DNA from: Ornithodoros turicata
Taxonomy: Eukaryota; Arthropoda; Arachnida; Ixodida; Argasidae
Direction of reading: 5' to 3'
DNA: 64,000 nucleotides
NCBI RefSeq assembly: GCF_037126465.1
Contig: NC_088201.1
Location: 997,001 to 1,061,000 of the forward strand
Shown here: in pieces, positions 45,801 through 57,800 of the stretch
How the letters are laid out: each line of letters opens with the position of its first letter
Numbering within the stretch: position 1 is the stretch's first letter
Notes under the pieces: generated by a model
The model's database searches: none
Told to the model about the DNA's origin: nothing
The model's input: the letters and a program-made list of their open reading frames with translations, nothing else
Translations under genes and position numbers: made by a program

Positions 45801-48800
45801 GTGGGGCATCGGGACGAGGAGAAACTGCACAGGCGCCTGCGAGAAACAATTATGTCTGGCACACCGCGCTTCGAGGATGATGACCGGTCGGGACTTACAG
45901 ACACAGAGAGCGACTCAGAAGATGAAGAAGACGAACTTCAGCTTCAAAATATGCTGGAGCAACGATGACCACAACCACAGAAAGACCAAAAACGGATGCA
46001 AAAGTACGGAGAACAGAAATAAAGTCTGTACATAGTTGGTTTACCACGTTCACTGTCCGACATCTTTATTTTTTCCTCGATTTTTGCGGCATGCCTGAAA
46101 GTACCAAGTTTCCTAAGAACAGAATTTGGTCAGCCTCTAATAATGCGGCATGCCGGCTAATGCGGGAGAATACGGTACGGGGTGACCCCTCAGTTTGTAC
46201 CGTGGCCCCCTTCCCGAACAATACTCCCATCTCCTTAAATAGCGACCGTCATTCAGTTTGGCACTGATGATGTCCGTAGCATGATGGACGAAACGTCTGA
46301 GCAAACCTCGTTATTTTGTTATGTGAAGTCTGAGTTGTCTACTTTTTTGTCTAGTTATGTCGTCTCCCGACTTTTGGAGTATTTTTGAAAATACGTGGCA
46401 GAAAAAAGTCCCGTGACCACTCCGTTGCCTATGTTATTTACTCTAAATTTCTATCATGGTTGGTGGCCTAAGTCTAACACATTGTCATACCAGATGTTCC
46501 TTCGTTTATTTCAGTTCATTAAGAGCAACTGATATTCACAGCTTCTTGGGCTCTATGACAACTACATTAGTGGCCTCTGCTCCACCCTACCTACCTTGTC
46601 ATAGTTTTCTTGACAGGAATCATGCCTGTGGTCCAAAAAACATCTTGGTAAAATAACTGATCAAATAAATCCGATCTTACACTCTCAAGCTGCGTGACAC
46701 AAATTTGCGGTATTCCAAATACATGCATTCTGTGCGACGATGAAATGCACACCCGGACGTGAATGCCAGTTGTCGCGTATTTGTGACAAACGATGGGACG
46801 GTGCTTTAGCACCTGGCGTCATCGCACACACCCCTGCATCCTCAAGTGAAGAGTGTGCGAAAGAAACATGCTTGTTGTTAGTCGCTTAATTACTTTTACA
46901 CAATAAGCGACATTTGTCACTGAACAATACTAAAAACTGTTCCGTAATCAATTCATTCGAAAAATTCGCGCATCCTTTTTGACAGATCGTGAACGCTGCT
47001 AGTGTTTATGGAGCGCTTTCTGGCAGACGACAAACTCCATAACGGAACAAGAGAGAACCTGATGTTCAGAGGCTGGAACAACATAGAAGGGACAGATACA
47101 AACAAAGCCGTCGTATGAATGTGTGTATGAGTGAGCAAAAAATGTAAGAGTGAAAGGAGGGTGAATGAGAGTGAGTGGCTGGTTTGTCGTCCCTTCAGAT
47201 GACGCGCCCTTGGAAGTCGCTGGAGAGGCGTGTTAGCTTAGCTCAATTGGTAGATCCCTGGACCGGTAATCCAGAAGATGTGGGTTCGATCCCTACAGCT
47301 GGCTAACCTTTTCAGTGACTTTCATCTTTCATCCATAACGGACCACCATCCTCCCGTTTGAATTGGTTGAAAAGCTTCCCCCCGACAATGCGCTTGTAAC
47401 TCCACTTTCCGCTGGTTGACAACAGCATTTTTTATTCTTTATTGTTGGAAATCACTAAGGAGGAACCATTTCCACTATTATTATCGCAATGTTTGCAAGT
47501 TCCCTTCACTCAAAGCACAAATTGCCTAATGTCGCGATTTAGTGACGCAGCTTCCGTAATTATTCCGTGAAAGGAGTAAAAAAAAATCTGCCTATTTTAG
47601 AATTTTTTTACAACCCTGTATACATTGTGGGACAGTGGTGCAAAATTTTTGCATGTAATACTTACTTGGAGCCATCCCATTGGTTCCCTTTGTAATATCC
47701 TTTACAATAGCAATATATGTTTACTATCAACGTGAGTGGGACACAAATTATTTCGGAGAAGTCACGGTACCTACATGATTTCCTCGGGCACACATGATAG
47801 CCTTTTGTCAAATTTGATTGCCCGAAAGGCTGGCACGTCTTTTTCTCCACATTCCAAGAGCACGTGTTTCCCACACATTTTTCGGGGGTGGAAAAACCTT
47901 TACAGGAACCTGCATAAAAAGTGCCATTGAGCTTGTTCGTGAAATAGCACATGTCATGTGTAAACCTGCGGAGACTTATAAATTAAAACAACAAATAAAT
48001 GTGATTCAAATGCAGCTTTATAGGCTAGTTGGTACATGGACTCACTTTCAGACAAACACCTTCATATGTATAACAATAAAGGCGTCAAAAGTCTAGAATG
48101 GCCAATAATATTAGACCGATTTATTCACTCAAAAGCCTCATTTAGGCAATTCTCCTTAAACGACCCACTTTTACTATTTCCAATAAACTAGGAGTGTTGG
48201 ATAGGGAAGAGAGAAATATGGGTCAGAACCTCTAGAGATTTTGCCACACTGGCACTGTTTACAGACAACTTGCCTGTTCCTCGCTGCATGTACTACAAAA
48301 TTGCATATTGTAATGTGCGTACTTACCTGGCGTGAACTTGATGATATCACTAAGCATCTGCCCGTTGAAGCCGCCAAAAATATACATAGAGCTGAAAACA
48401 TTGGAGACATGAGAAAAGGCGGGAAAAATGAAAAGTGGACTCACTCATTGTAAGCGACTGCTGTGTGACCGAAACGTTGGAGGCGAACAGACAAAGAGGA
48501 CAGGACAGAAAGAGACTGCCACGAGTCACATTCTGAAAAATTACAGACCCTCAGTAATCACACACAGATACCATCACATGCTTTCAGCATTAGCTTCTGC
48601 ATATTCATGTGCAGAAAATTGATAAAACTCAATGCAAACATAGCTCACCAATGTTGTAAGCAAGAAGATCAGCCGAGAAGCACTTGTCTCCCGTGCTGAA
48701 TGCTGTGTCGTTGTGTGTGTTTCCTCCAAAGATGAGCATAGTACGGTGAAGCAGGACCCCACTGTGCAGGTAGCGATGTGAACTACTTGGTGCCAGAAGG

Positions 48801-51800
48801 GTCCTGCATAGAACCAAAATCAACTCCTAGCATCATCATCATCTAATGTTATTAGGCTAGGTACACATCAAGGCCCTTCCAGCTATGAGACCACTGATGT
48901 TCTGAGGCTGGAACAACATATAAAGGACAAATACATACAAAGCCTCAAATTGCCTAAGAAATTAACGATGAAAGATGAAAGTCACTGAAAAGGTTAGCCA
49001 GCTGTAGGACTTGAACCCACATCTTCTGGATTACCGGTCCAGGACCAATTGAGCCAAGCTAACACACCTCTACAGCGACTCCCAAGGGAGAGTCATCTGA
49101 AAGGACAAATCAACCACTCTCTCACTCACTCATCCCCCTTTCACTCTTACATTTTTCTCACTCATACACACAATCATACGATGGGAACAACGCAAGCGGC
49201 AACTGTTGAACGTGAGACAATTGATGTTCTGAGGCTAGAACAACATAGAAAGGACAAATACACACAAAGCCTCAAATTGCGTAAGAAATTAAGGATGAAA
49301 GATGAAAGTCACTGAAAAGGTTAGCCAGCTGTAGGAGTGAGAGAGAGTGGTTGATTTGTCCCTTCAGATGACGCACCCTTGGAAGTTGCTGTTAGCTTAG
49401 CTAATTGGTCCTGGACCGGTAATCCAGAAGATGTGGGTTTGAGTCCAACAGCTGGCTAACCTTTTCAGTGACCTCCATCTTTCATCGTTTACTTCCAGCT
49501 AACCTTCAGGAGATTCTGTGGCCACCTTTGGGCATCATATGAGGCAACGGGTGTCTATGAGTGTGAGATTCTTCGAGTTACTGTGTGGAGCCCACAAGCG
49601 ACCAATCATGGGTGCCTCGCAACTATTCTCCATTAATTGCCTTTTGGGACTGTTCATGTTGCACATTGCAGTTGCAAACACTTTTTGTATGAAAGTTGAT
49701 CAAGTGATCAATTTTTCTTAGATTGCGACTGGTTAGGCAGACACCCCATTGTGTTATAGGGGATGTGCAACAAGATGTACCCTGTGTCAATTTTTCACGT
49801 AAAGTGCGCTAGTGGTGTTGCACTGCTGCGCAAATACAGCACAGTGCAAGTAATAATCTGCAAGTTCTCGTCATTTGCATGCTTCCAATACCAGTGCGAG
49901 CACTAGATTTGTAGCGCATGTTGCACAATATACCATATTTACTCGCATAATTTGCGCTCTAGGGATGCGCCGGGAACACTCGTAACGATATTTAAACGCC
50001 GCAAAATTTTAGTGTGCCTGTTACATAGGCTCTCGGTAGAGAGCATTTTTGACGTTACCCAGAAACAAGTACCCAAATACTGCTCAACCGCCGAAGGTCC
50101 TCTGGCTAACTACTGCCCTTGCACCAATGAAATATGTCGAGACACTGCTGGAAGATGCTGCTAGTCGCACTGGACAACCGAAAGCACACTATGTTCGCCG
50201 ACTTTGTCATATTGTGCTGTACAGTTTGTTATAGCGCGTTTGCCAGTTGTTCGAGTGACAGTGAACAATCACTCGAAAATGTGCACAAATCAAACAAAAG
50301 CATTTGTGTAGCACTGACGGCGTTGCAAAAAGCAATTACCATGGTCACTGAGATGCACATGCCAGATATCAAATTACACGCTTGTTTGTTTTCTTGTCAT
50401 TTCTAGTGTTAAACTAGAGGTGTGCAAAATATGCAAATAAATACAATTGAAGGGTCGCTTGAAGCAGTCGGGACTTTTATCTGATGCTCTTTTGCGTGAG
50501 CGTGCAATACTTCTCCTGAGAGAACCGTCCGCGCCAATCGTGTCCTGCGACCCAATTGGATTTCCGCGAAATTCCGTGCAAAATGAAGGATTCCGCGACA
50601 TTTTGCGAAATCGCACAATCCTGGGAAACCCGGGGCCTTAACCATCACCCTACTGCAAGTTGACTGTGGTAGCTGGAGCCAAAAACTCCTGTCAGTGGAG
50701 AACTGCATATTTGTGGTATAGCGTCCCGCTGTATACTTTATTTTTTGAGGATGTTTGCACGTTTAGCTTTACTGCTCGCGAATATATTGGAGAAACAGCA
50801 GCGCGAGTCTCGACAATATGATGTGACTAAACATGTTTATTTATATTGATAAAGCAACGCTATGTGCGTCGTAGCGTGCCAAAAGGATGAGAGGAATATT
50901 GTCGCCGACTGATTTTCTGGCCACGGGCAGTCTTTACTGAATGGCATAAAATCACTTTACTTTAAAAGCCTTCATTCAGAACATTCAAAGTGGCTTTAAA
51001 GAAGTATGCATTAGTTGTCTGCTTCACAGCATGAACGCGCAACAACGTATTAGTATGGTGTATTTCAGCGAGTGTAGTACCGCCCTCGTACGCATCTTCA
51101 GTGTAGTCACTCCAGCGAGGATTGACGCTGTGGATTGGGGTGCATGAATGACATCGTCCTCGCGGTCGTTGTTTTCACTATTTTTTTTATTTTATCAGCG
51201 CCAAAGACAACATTGATGACAACGCTGCTGAAGGATCTCAATTGTCGATGAATTTGCGTCTTCTGTGACAATAAGCATCACCAACGTCCTCAATTGAAGC
51301 TGAGGACATTTCAGTATTTCTGATACCCGAAGACGCACGCAGTGAAAAATGAGCTCTCGCGACATGTCTGAAGCATGACCTACTAGATTCTAACGACCAT
51401 GTCATAATCAGCAACCCCTATGAAGAGCCCGTCAGCACGATCCACTAGGGGAGCTACTCATCGGCCCGTGATATCTCCATCATGATTGGACGATGGAAAT
51501 TTGAATTCTGAACGTGCATGAAACTCCTATGAAAACGCTAGAATGATGATGGTAATCAACCTCAGAATGAAACATTTTCCGTTGAATATCCACCGCTTGT
51601 ACAGAAATACTAAGGTAAGCTCAAGTACAAAGTATTGTAGAAGTTGAGGCGCCACCGCTAGCTTCCAAATGCTGGGTGCCTATGACACGGTCGTTATAAT
51701 CTAGTAGGTCGCGGTCTGAAGCAGAGCATTTGGTTTCGGCTGCGTGCAAATAAGCTCCGCCTTCCCGCATATATCATGTAGGAAATGGTCATAATACAGT

Positions 51801-54800
51801 ACAAGATATATCGTACCAGAATATATCGTTCTGTTGTATCGCTAGTGTTCAGTGACGGCGTGACGAGTACGAATAATCCAGCAAATTTTCACGGTTCAAA
51901 CTACATTGGTCCTATGGGGCATTTGACACAGTACTCTACTACGAGACTCGGCTAAAAACGTCATAAATGTCAGAGCAAGCTAGGATTTTGTGAGAGATCC
52001 ATTTAAAACGTGGTTTCCAAAAGCACATAATAGAGCACTGCCCTACCCTCCCCTATAGTGATTGGTATAAAGTACGATCCTCACCATATTCGTTCAAAAG
52101 GCTGGTAAGAGTAGAGGTAATCGACAACGACACCCGTCGAGGACTGTGAATGGTAGCCGCCAAAGACAAAAACCTGACGCGTTACGGGATCATACACCGA
52201 TGAGTGTCCATAACCACCCTTGACGATGGCACCCTTGGCTTCAGCTATCTCCCATTTGCCCGTGCCTGGTGGAAGTAAATACACTGTGAGATGGATGCAA
52301 TACAGCCAGGGAAATTGTGATCCCCTTTTGGCTGCTTCCAAGTCTGAGTTATGTGCCTACCAAATGTGTACTCCTGGACAACATTCAAGTATCCGTAGAG
52401 AGGATTGTGACCAAAGATGACCACCATGGTGTTGTCCACTATGACTGCCGTATGTCCTGTGGCAGTAAGAGGGGGACACAACTCGTACTGACACTCCGGC
52501 TGGTGGGGGGAGAGCTGCGCCCAACTCAACAACGCCGTGTCCCACCTCCACAGGTCATTGCATGTGTTACCATCGCGCAGTGTGCCACCAAACATGTACA
52601 GAGAACCCTGGAGTAGAGTACATTTCAAATACAGTAGCCAGATATGCGTGCAACAAATGAAGATACCTTGTAGAGCACCACCGAATGGCCATAGCGGTTA
52701 GATGGGGCACTGGGTGTCGAGGGCTTCACCGTGCTCCACGTGTGGGTTAAAAAGTCAAACCTCCAGGAAAAAGAAAACAAGTTAGTCTGCAAATCCATTT
52801 CAAGTTTCTATTTGTAAACTGTACCAAAAATGCCCCAAACTCCTTTGACCATCACTCACAAGGCGGTCCTCCCAAAAGGCTACGAGCCAACTGGGCGGTC
52901 TAACCTTAACGTGGAGAAGGGAAACCTTGGAGGAAGCGCTTTTCTTTTGTTCCATAGATCCGTACTACGACCGGCCAGCCACTAATAGGAGAGAAGAATG
53001 CTCCTTCTTTTGCCCATCAGAGAACAGAATGACATTGATGACAAATTTCAATCGTTATCTACCAGACCGTGCGTGTTTGGAATACATCCGGTTCAACTTC
53101 TTTATCTGTCGCACAAAAAGTGCGTCAACATGGATGATGAAACAATGGTAACCTCCAACACAAAACGTAAAAACGGTCGGAGGAACATGATCTGTCGCAG
53201 GTCTTACCGTTCATACTGCAAAGTCCAAGTCTTTGTGAAAAGAACCCACATTGTGTTGTTTGCTCTAAGCATTTAAGAAACAGTTGTACGAACGTGTGTG
53301 TCCATTTTCTTCATTGTTTCACGAAATTATTTTTAGTGCATTGTCCCCTGTGGGGATACTGTGTCCCTCACTATGCAAACAGCAGTTCCCTAACCTCACA
53401 AAGGGGTTAGGGGAACCCTCATCTATACTTAAGATTATTGAGCCCACCGTATACACAAGATGTTGTTGTTTCTTAATTTAAAATGTTTACACAATTCTAA
53501 AGCGATCCAGTATGATATCTCGGAAACCTTACCTCGGATACCTTATCTCAAAAAACCGTACATTTACAGGAAACGATCCATTCATCTTGAACCAATAATG
53601 CAAAAAACGTTGAAAGTGATTTAAGCTCACAAAACTGGTTCAACGTTTCTATTACTGTGCGTAGCAAAGAATGATATTCGTTTCGAGCGAAGCACTTTTA
53701 TCGGGCTCCTGTGTTGCATTTTGAAAAGTTTGTTCTGCACACCCTATTGTCAACCCATTTTTCGTGAAAATCGAGGAAAGGGCCCTTAATGTATCCCCAC
53801 CAGTTTGCTGGATTTTCTACCAATATTTTGTTTCTTAAAAGAACACCTCAATTTTCCATACACACTTTTGGTAACTCGAGACAACTGAAGGAATCAATAT
53901 TTCAAATCGTGTTGCACTCCACTGCAGCAATTCAAACATGTTGCAAACAGCTGATGTTGTCCTCTATGCGTCATTGCGGATGATGACTGGAATGTGGCGC
54001 TAATTCTAGCCCACAGCAACATTAGCACCAACAATGTCCTCGTCGTAAAGGGCGGCGAAAAAGCAGGCGAGCTGGTGTTAATTGATCTCATAACGAACCC
54101 TGAGACTGGGGGAAAACACACACTAAACAGGAGTCTCCTGTTTAGTGTGTGTTTTTCCCCAGTCTCAGGGTTTGTTGTGAAGGTCCTCGCCATCTTCCTT
54201 TCTATCCTACTGTCCTACCACATTTGATATCCTCGATATTGTTCAAGATACTAGTATTACCATATTTACTCGCATATAAGACGCATATTTTTTACCCAAA
54301 AAACATGGTGCCAATGAGATTCAACGTGCGGGGTAAAATTGGAAAATTGAAATTGGAGGTACACTTGGCTCCCGCGGCATCGAATGTCGCGATTTCTCGC
54401 TAGATATCTGGAATCCAATGTCGCCATTCTGAATTGTCTTCCATTCCATAAAGGTGGACGAAAACTTTTTTGCATTCATCATTCTGGCCTTCTCGTTGAC
54501 AATGTGATACTCTGGCTGGTGATACTAAATTGGTTTAATATGTGGGGAAACAAAAAAGCGTGTCCAATATGCGAGTAAATACGGTACGCTTCGGACAACA
54601 AAATGAGTCAAGTCACCTGGCTATCTGCTGGTCGAGCTCCGTGAGGCTCTCTCCCCCCACAACCCACATGGCATGCCTCAGCACGAGGGCCTGGTGCATT
54701 GCACGACTGCGGATCCAGCCACTTGTCTCCACTAGCTCATACGCGGGGCTATCTACTGGGATGCTGCAATCCTCCCCTGCAGAAAGGAAAACTTTCAGAT

Positions 54801-57800
54801 CAATGTCATGGAGGCAGTTTCAACCCATTTGACCTTTGAAGCCCGGATGGCAGATGCAGCGATGGTGCTCCGCGTCGCATGTGCCATTGCCGCAATCGCA
54901 GATGGGGCGGTCGCACGCCTCGCCCACCCATCCGGCGGAACACGTACACGCTCCTTCAAAGCACACGCCATGATGGGAGCAGTTGCGAGGACATCCGTTC
55001 ACTCTGAAACCCACACATTGGAGGCTATTATTCCAGGCTCTGGGACAAAAAAGCACGCGGGACATTGTTCCGCTGAACCAGTCTACCGCTCGAGTCTTTT
55101 TTTCTGAAACTACCGACCAAGGGTCCCACTACTAATCACGCAGCATGGCTCTATGGGTGAACGAGTTCAACAAAAGCTCAGGGTTGTCGTCCAATGCCTG
55201 CTGCTCTATTTCAAAGCCGATGAGATGGACTTTTCTCCAATTCATCCCAAGAAATCGGTGCAAGTAGAATGTGACAACCAACATAACTGCTCAGATAATG
55301 CAAGTTCTACAAATGTCATTCAGTGCAATCTGTGGCGGAACTTTAGAGCATAGCGAAGGAATGCAACCTGAGAATGCCTGCAGCAACCACAGTCGGGCGA
55401 TGGCACGCTACAGCTACTACCAGGTACATCGCAAATCAATGCCACAGACAAGAACACATTGCAAATGTTTTTGCTCTCACGATAAGCATGATCCTAAAGA
55501 CAAAAATTGCCATTCTTGTAAGAAGAAAGGGCAGATCCAAAACTGTCAAATAGAATTCACCGTACCCACGATAGCTCCAAAGGTTAATCACATGCAGCAT
55601 GGAGCTACGAGCAGTGAAAGGAGTGGTTTCGTACCCAAGGAATCTCCGTAACCAACCAAATGTTCACAGCAGAGACCGTCCAATCAGCACTCCCCCGTCG
55701 AGGAACGTTCTGGTACACACTGCCCTAAAGGAGGAAGTCTTGCCAAACTTCCTAGAGTCTAGGAGTTACAAAAGCTAGAGTCCCAAGTCATACTAGAGCC
55801 CGATTTTCAACTTGGCATTATCCCGTGACACGCATTAAAATGTGTCGTGACATGTGCCGACGGTGAACATTTTCAAAAAATTGTCGTCGCAAACAAGTAA
55901 ATAATGGCTCCAAGCCGACTGAATATTCGCTGCACTCTTTCGCCCTCATGCCCAGCCCTGCACTGTCCTGGTAACAATAGCGACATCAGCCATTTAGAAT
56001 GCGGGATTGCTTATACATTATTGCTGTCGTAATATCGAGAAGTGAGGTCAATTCTAAACATATTCCCACTTGTCCAATCCAAGACAGCCAGTTCAAACCG
56101 TGCCAAAAACCCTCAACATTCTCTTTCACGCGCACACTTCCGTTTTCAGTGCTATATTGCTCCGTGAGGCCACCGCGATGTTCCCGCAACTAGACCTGCA
56201 ACTGGTTCCCTCGCGAGCTGCAGCTTGTCTCAGTTGAGTCTGTCATTGGCTAGGAGAGCAAAAGCGTTTCAACATGGTCACATGACCCGGCTCCAAGGAT
56301 AAGGAGAGACTCGCGCTCTTTCAATGCCATTGTAGAAGCCAAGGAATTTCATATATTTGGATATCGCGAGCTACGTTCTTTCATTGAGCATAATAATTGG
56401 AGACCTGTTTTGTGCCCCTTTAAAGTGGCATTCCGCAGCAAAATCACCACAACGATTGTGACATAGCAGTAACCCTTGGGGTGTCAGGAACATACATACA
56501 AAAAGTCACGTTCCCAGAGTGCGCAGATTTTGTTCCAACGAATTATTACCAAGTGAGCGCTTCGGGCCTCTGTGAAGCAAGCGGGCGCTGAAAGCTACAC
56601 TGCTGACGTCATCCAGCATGGAAGAACGCAAGTTTCGCAGCAGACAACAATGCTGGGTGACATCACAGTATCTTCCTCCGGGCAAACCTCTGTGCGCTTT
56701 GCATGTTGGTTTCGGTTTGGTATTGTCGTCATTTACGAATTAATTACTCGCACAAAATGACCGCAAACGTTGTATTCGATATCCAGGGAGTGGTCCATGT
56801 TGGGTACGATGCTCACCTAATTTTTTTCGAAACCTTCCAAAGTCTCCCTTTAAATGCACCACTTTGCCCGTGATCAATTCCATTGCGAAGACCACTCGCA
56901 GCCTATCAAAACAGTTTTGACGTTTGGAGGGCACTTCCAAGTGGGCTACACCAGTACGCAAGAAGGATGGTATGTTGCACACTGTTGGTGACTAAAGTCA
57001 GTCAAGTTCCTTTGGACACTAAGAGAAAGATGCCTAGCGCAGACTCACTATCGTAACGAGAGTGAAACCACTTCCTTTCGGCATCCCACTGACTAACTAT
57101 CAACCAGGACAGATTTAGAGCGACAAAATCGTGAGTTGGCCCATCCGAGGACAAGCTTCATATCATAGCCCCTGGTCTGTCCAACAAATGTTCCTGGGTA
57201 CGATAGTTTCCTAACCACGTTCAACATCATTTCAAAAGCATTGCATGGCAGACTGCTAAAACTGGCTTCAAGGGGCAGTCCATTTCGTCGTCATTTTATT
57301 CCTCGGGGACCACTGGCACCAAAATCCCACGCCAAATAAGGGACACGACAAAAGTCTTTCTCCTTTCACTCTTCCTCTGCATCTTTAAAATTGCTTCATT
57401 TCGTATGACTTTTCCGAGGAAAAGCAGAAAAGGGGGGAAAAGTGACGCACTATGACGTGACTAGAGAAACGTATTTACCTGTAAGTGAGCATGAACCCAC
57501 TCATGTTGTAGACTGCATCGCTGTAGAAATGAACAAATGCACTTCCAGAATGTGTGACCATTTCTGGAAGCTTACTCAAGCTTCCTTTAGGGAGCAGCAG
57601 GCCACTGTAAAGATGGCGAGACGATGAGAAAACACTTTGCAGGCAAATTTTGGGTTACTTGCCTGTATGCTGCTACCATAGGAGCAAACATGGAGTCCCC
57701 ATCATAAACGTACAGGTGGTCCCATCCACATTCTGTCTCAAAATGAGAAAAATGAAACCTAATGGTGGCATTTGGAATGCCACTCAGTACGAGCCATGTG

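Larger units (their letters stand above)
43860..46400 (+). mobile_element. Penelope-like element fragment with inverted arms, split by a pogo insertion
   Basis: A left arm (about 43866-44128) and an inverted right arm (about 44265-44363 plus 46178-46365) flank a short coding piece. That piece reads CDMCYIGETGRKRNTRFKEH near 44140-44200: the Y-I-G...T-G-R...R...E-H pattern of the GIY-YIG endonuclease carried by Penelope-like retroelements. The RT is absent. The right arm is interrupted by the transposon at 44364-46175. Inverted terminal copies are a known Penelope arrangement. Confidence 0.8.

Noticed and set aside
47232..47303. Functional tRNA-Thr gene
   Set aside because: Repeated SINE context, C at position 33 and a mismatched D stem point to a SINE head. 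Listed as tRNA-like only.
55271..55651. Cys/His-rich 126-codon frame, considered as a zinc-finger gene
   Set aside because: Cys and His do not fall at regular zinc-finger spacing; it lies in an attractin intron with no supporting signals.
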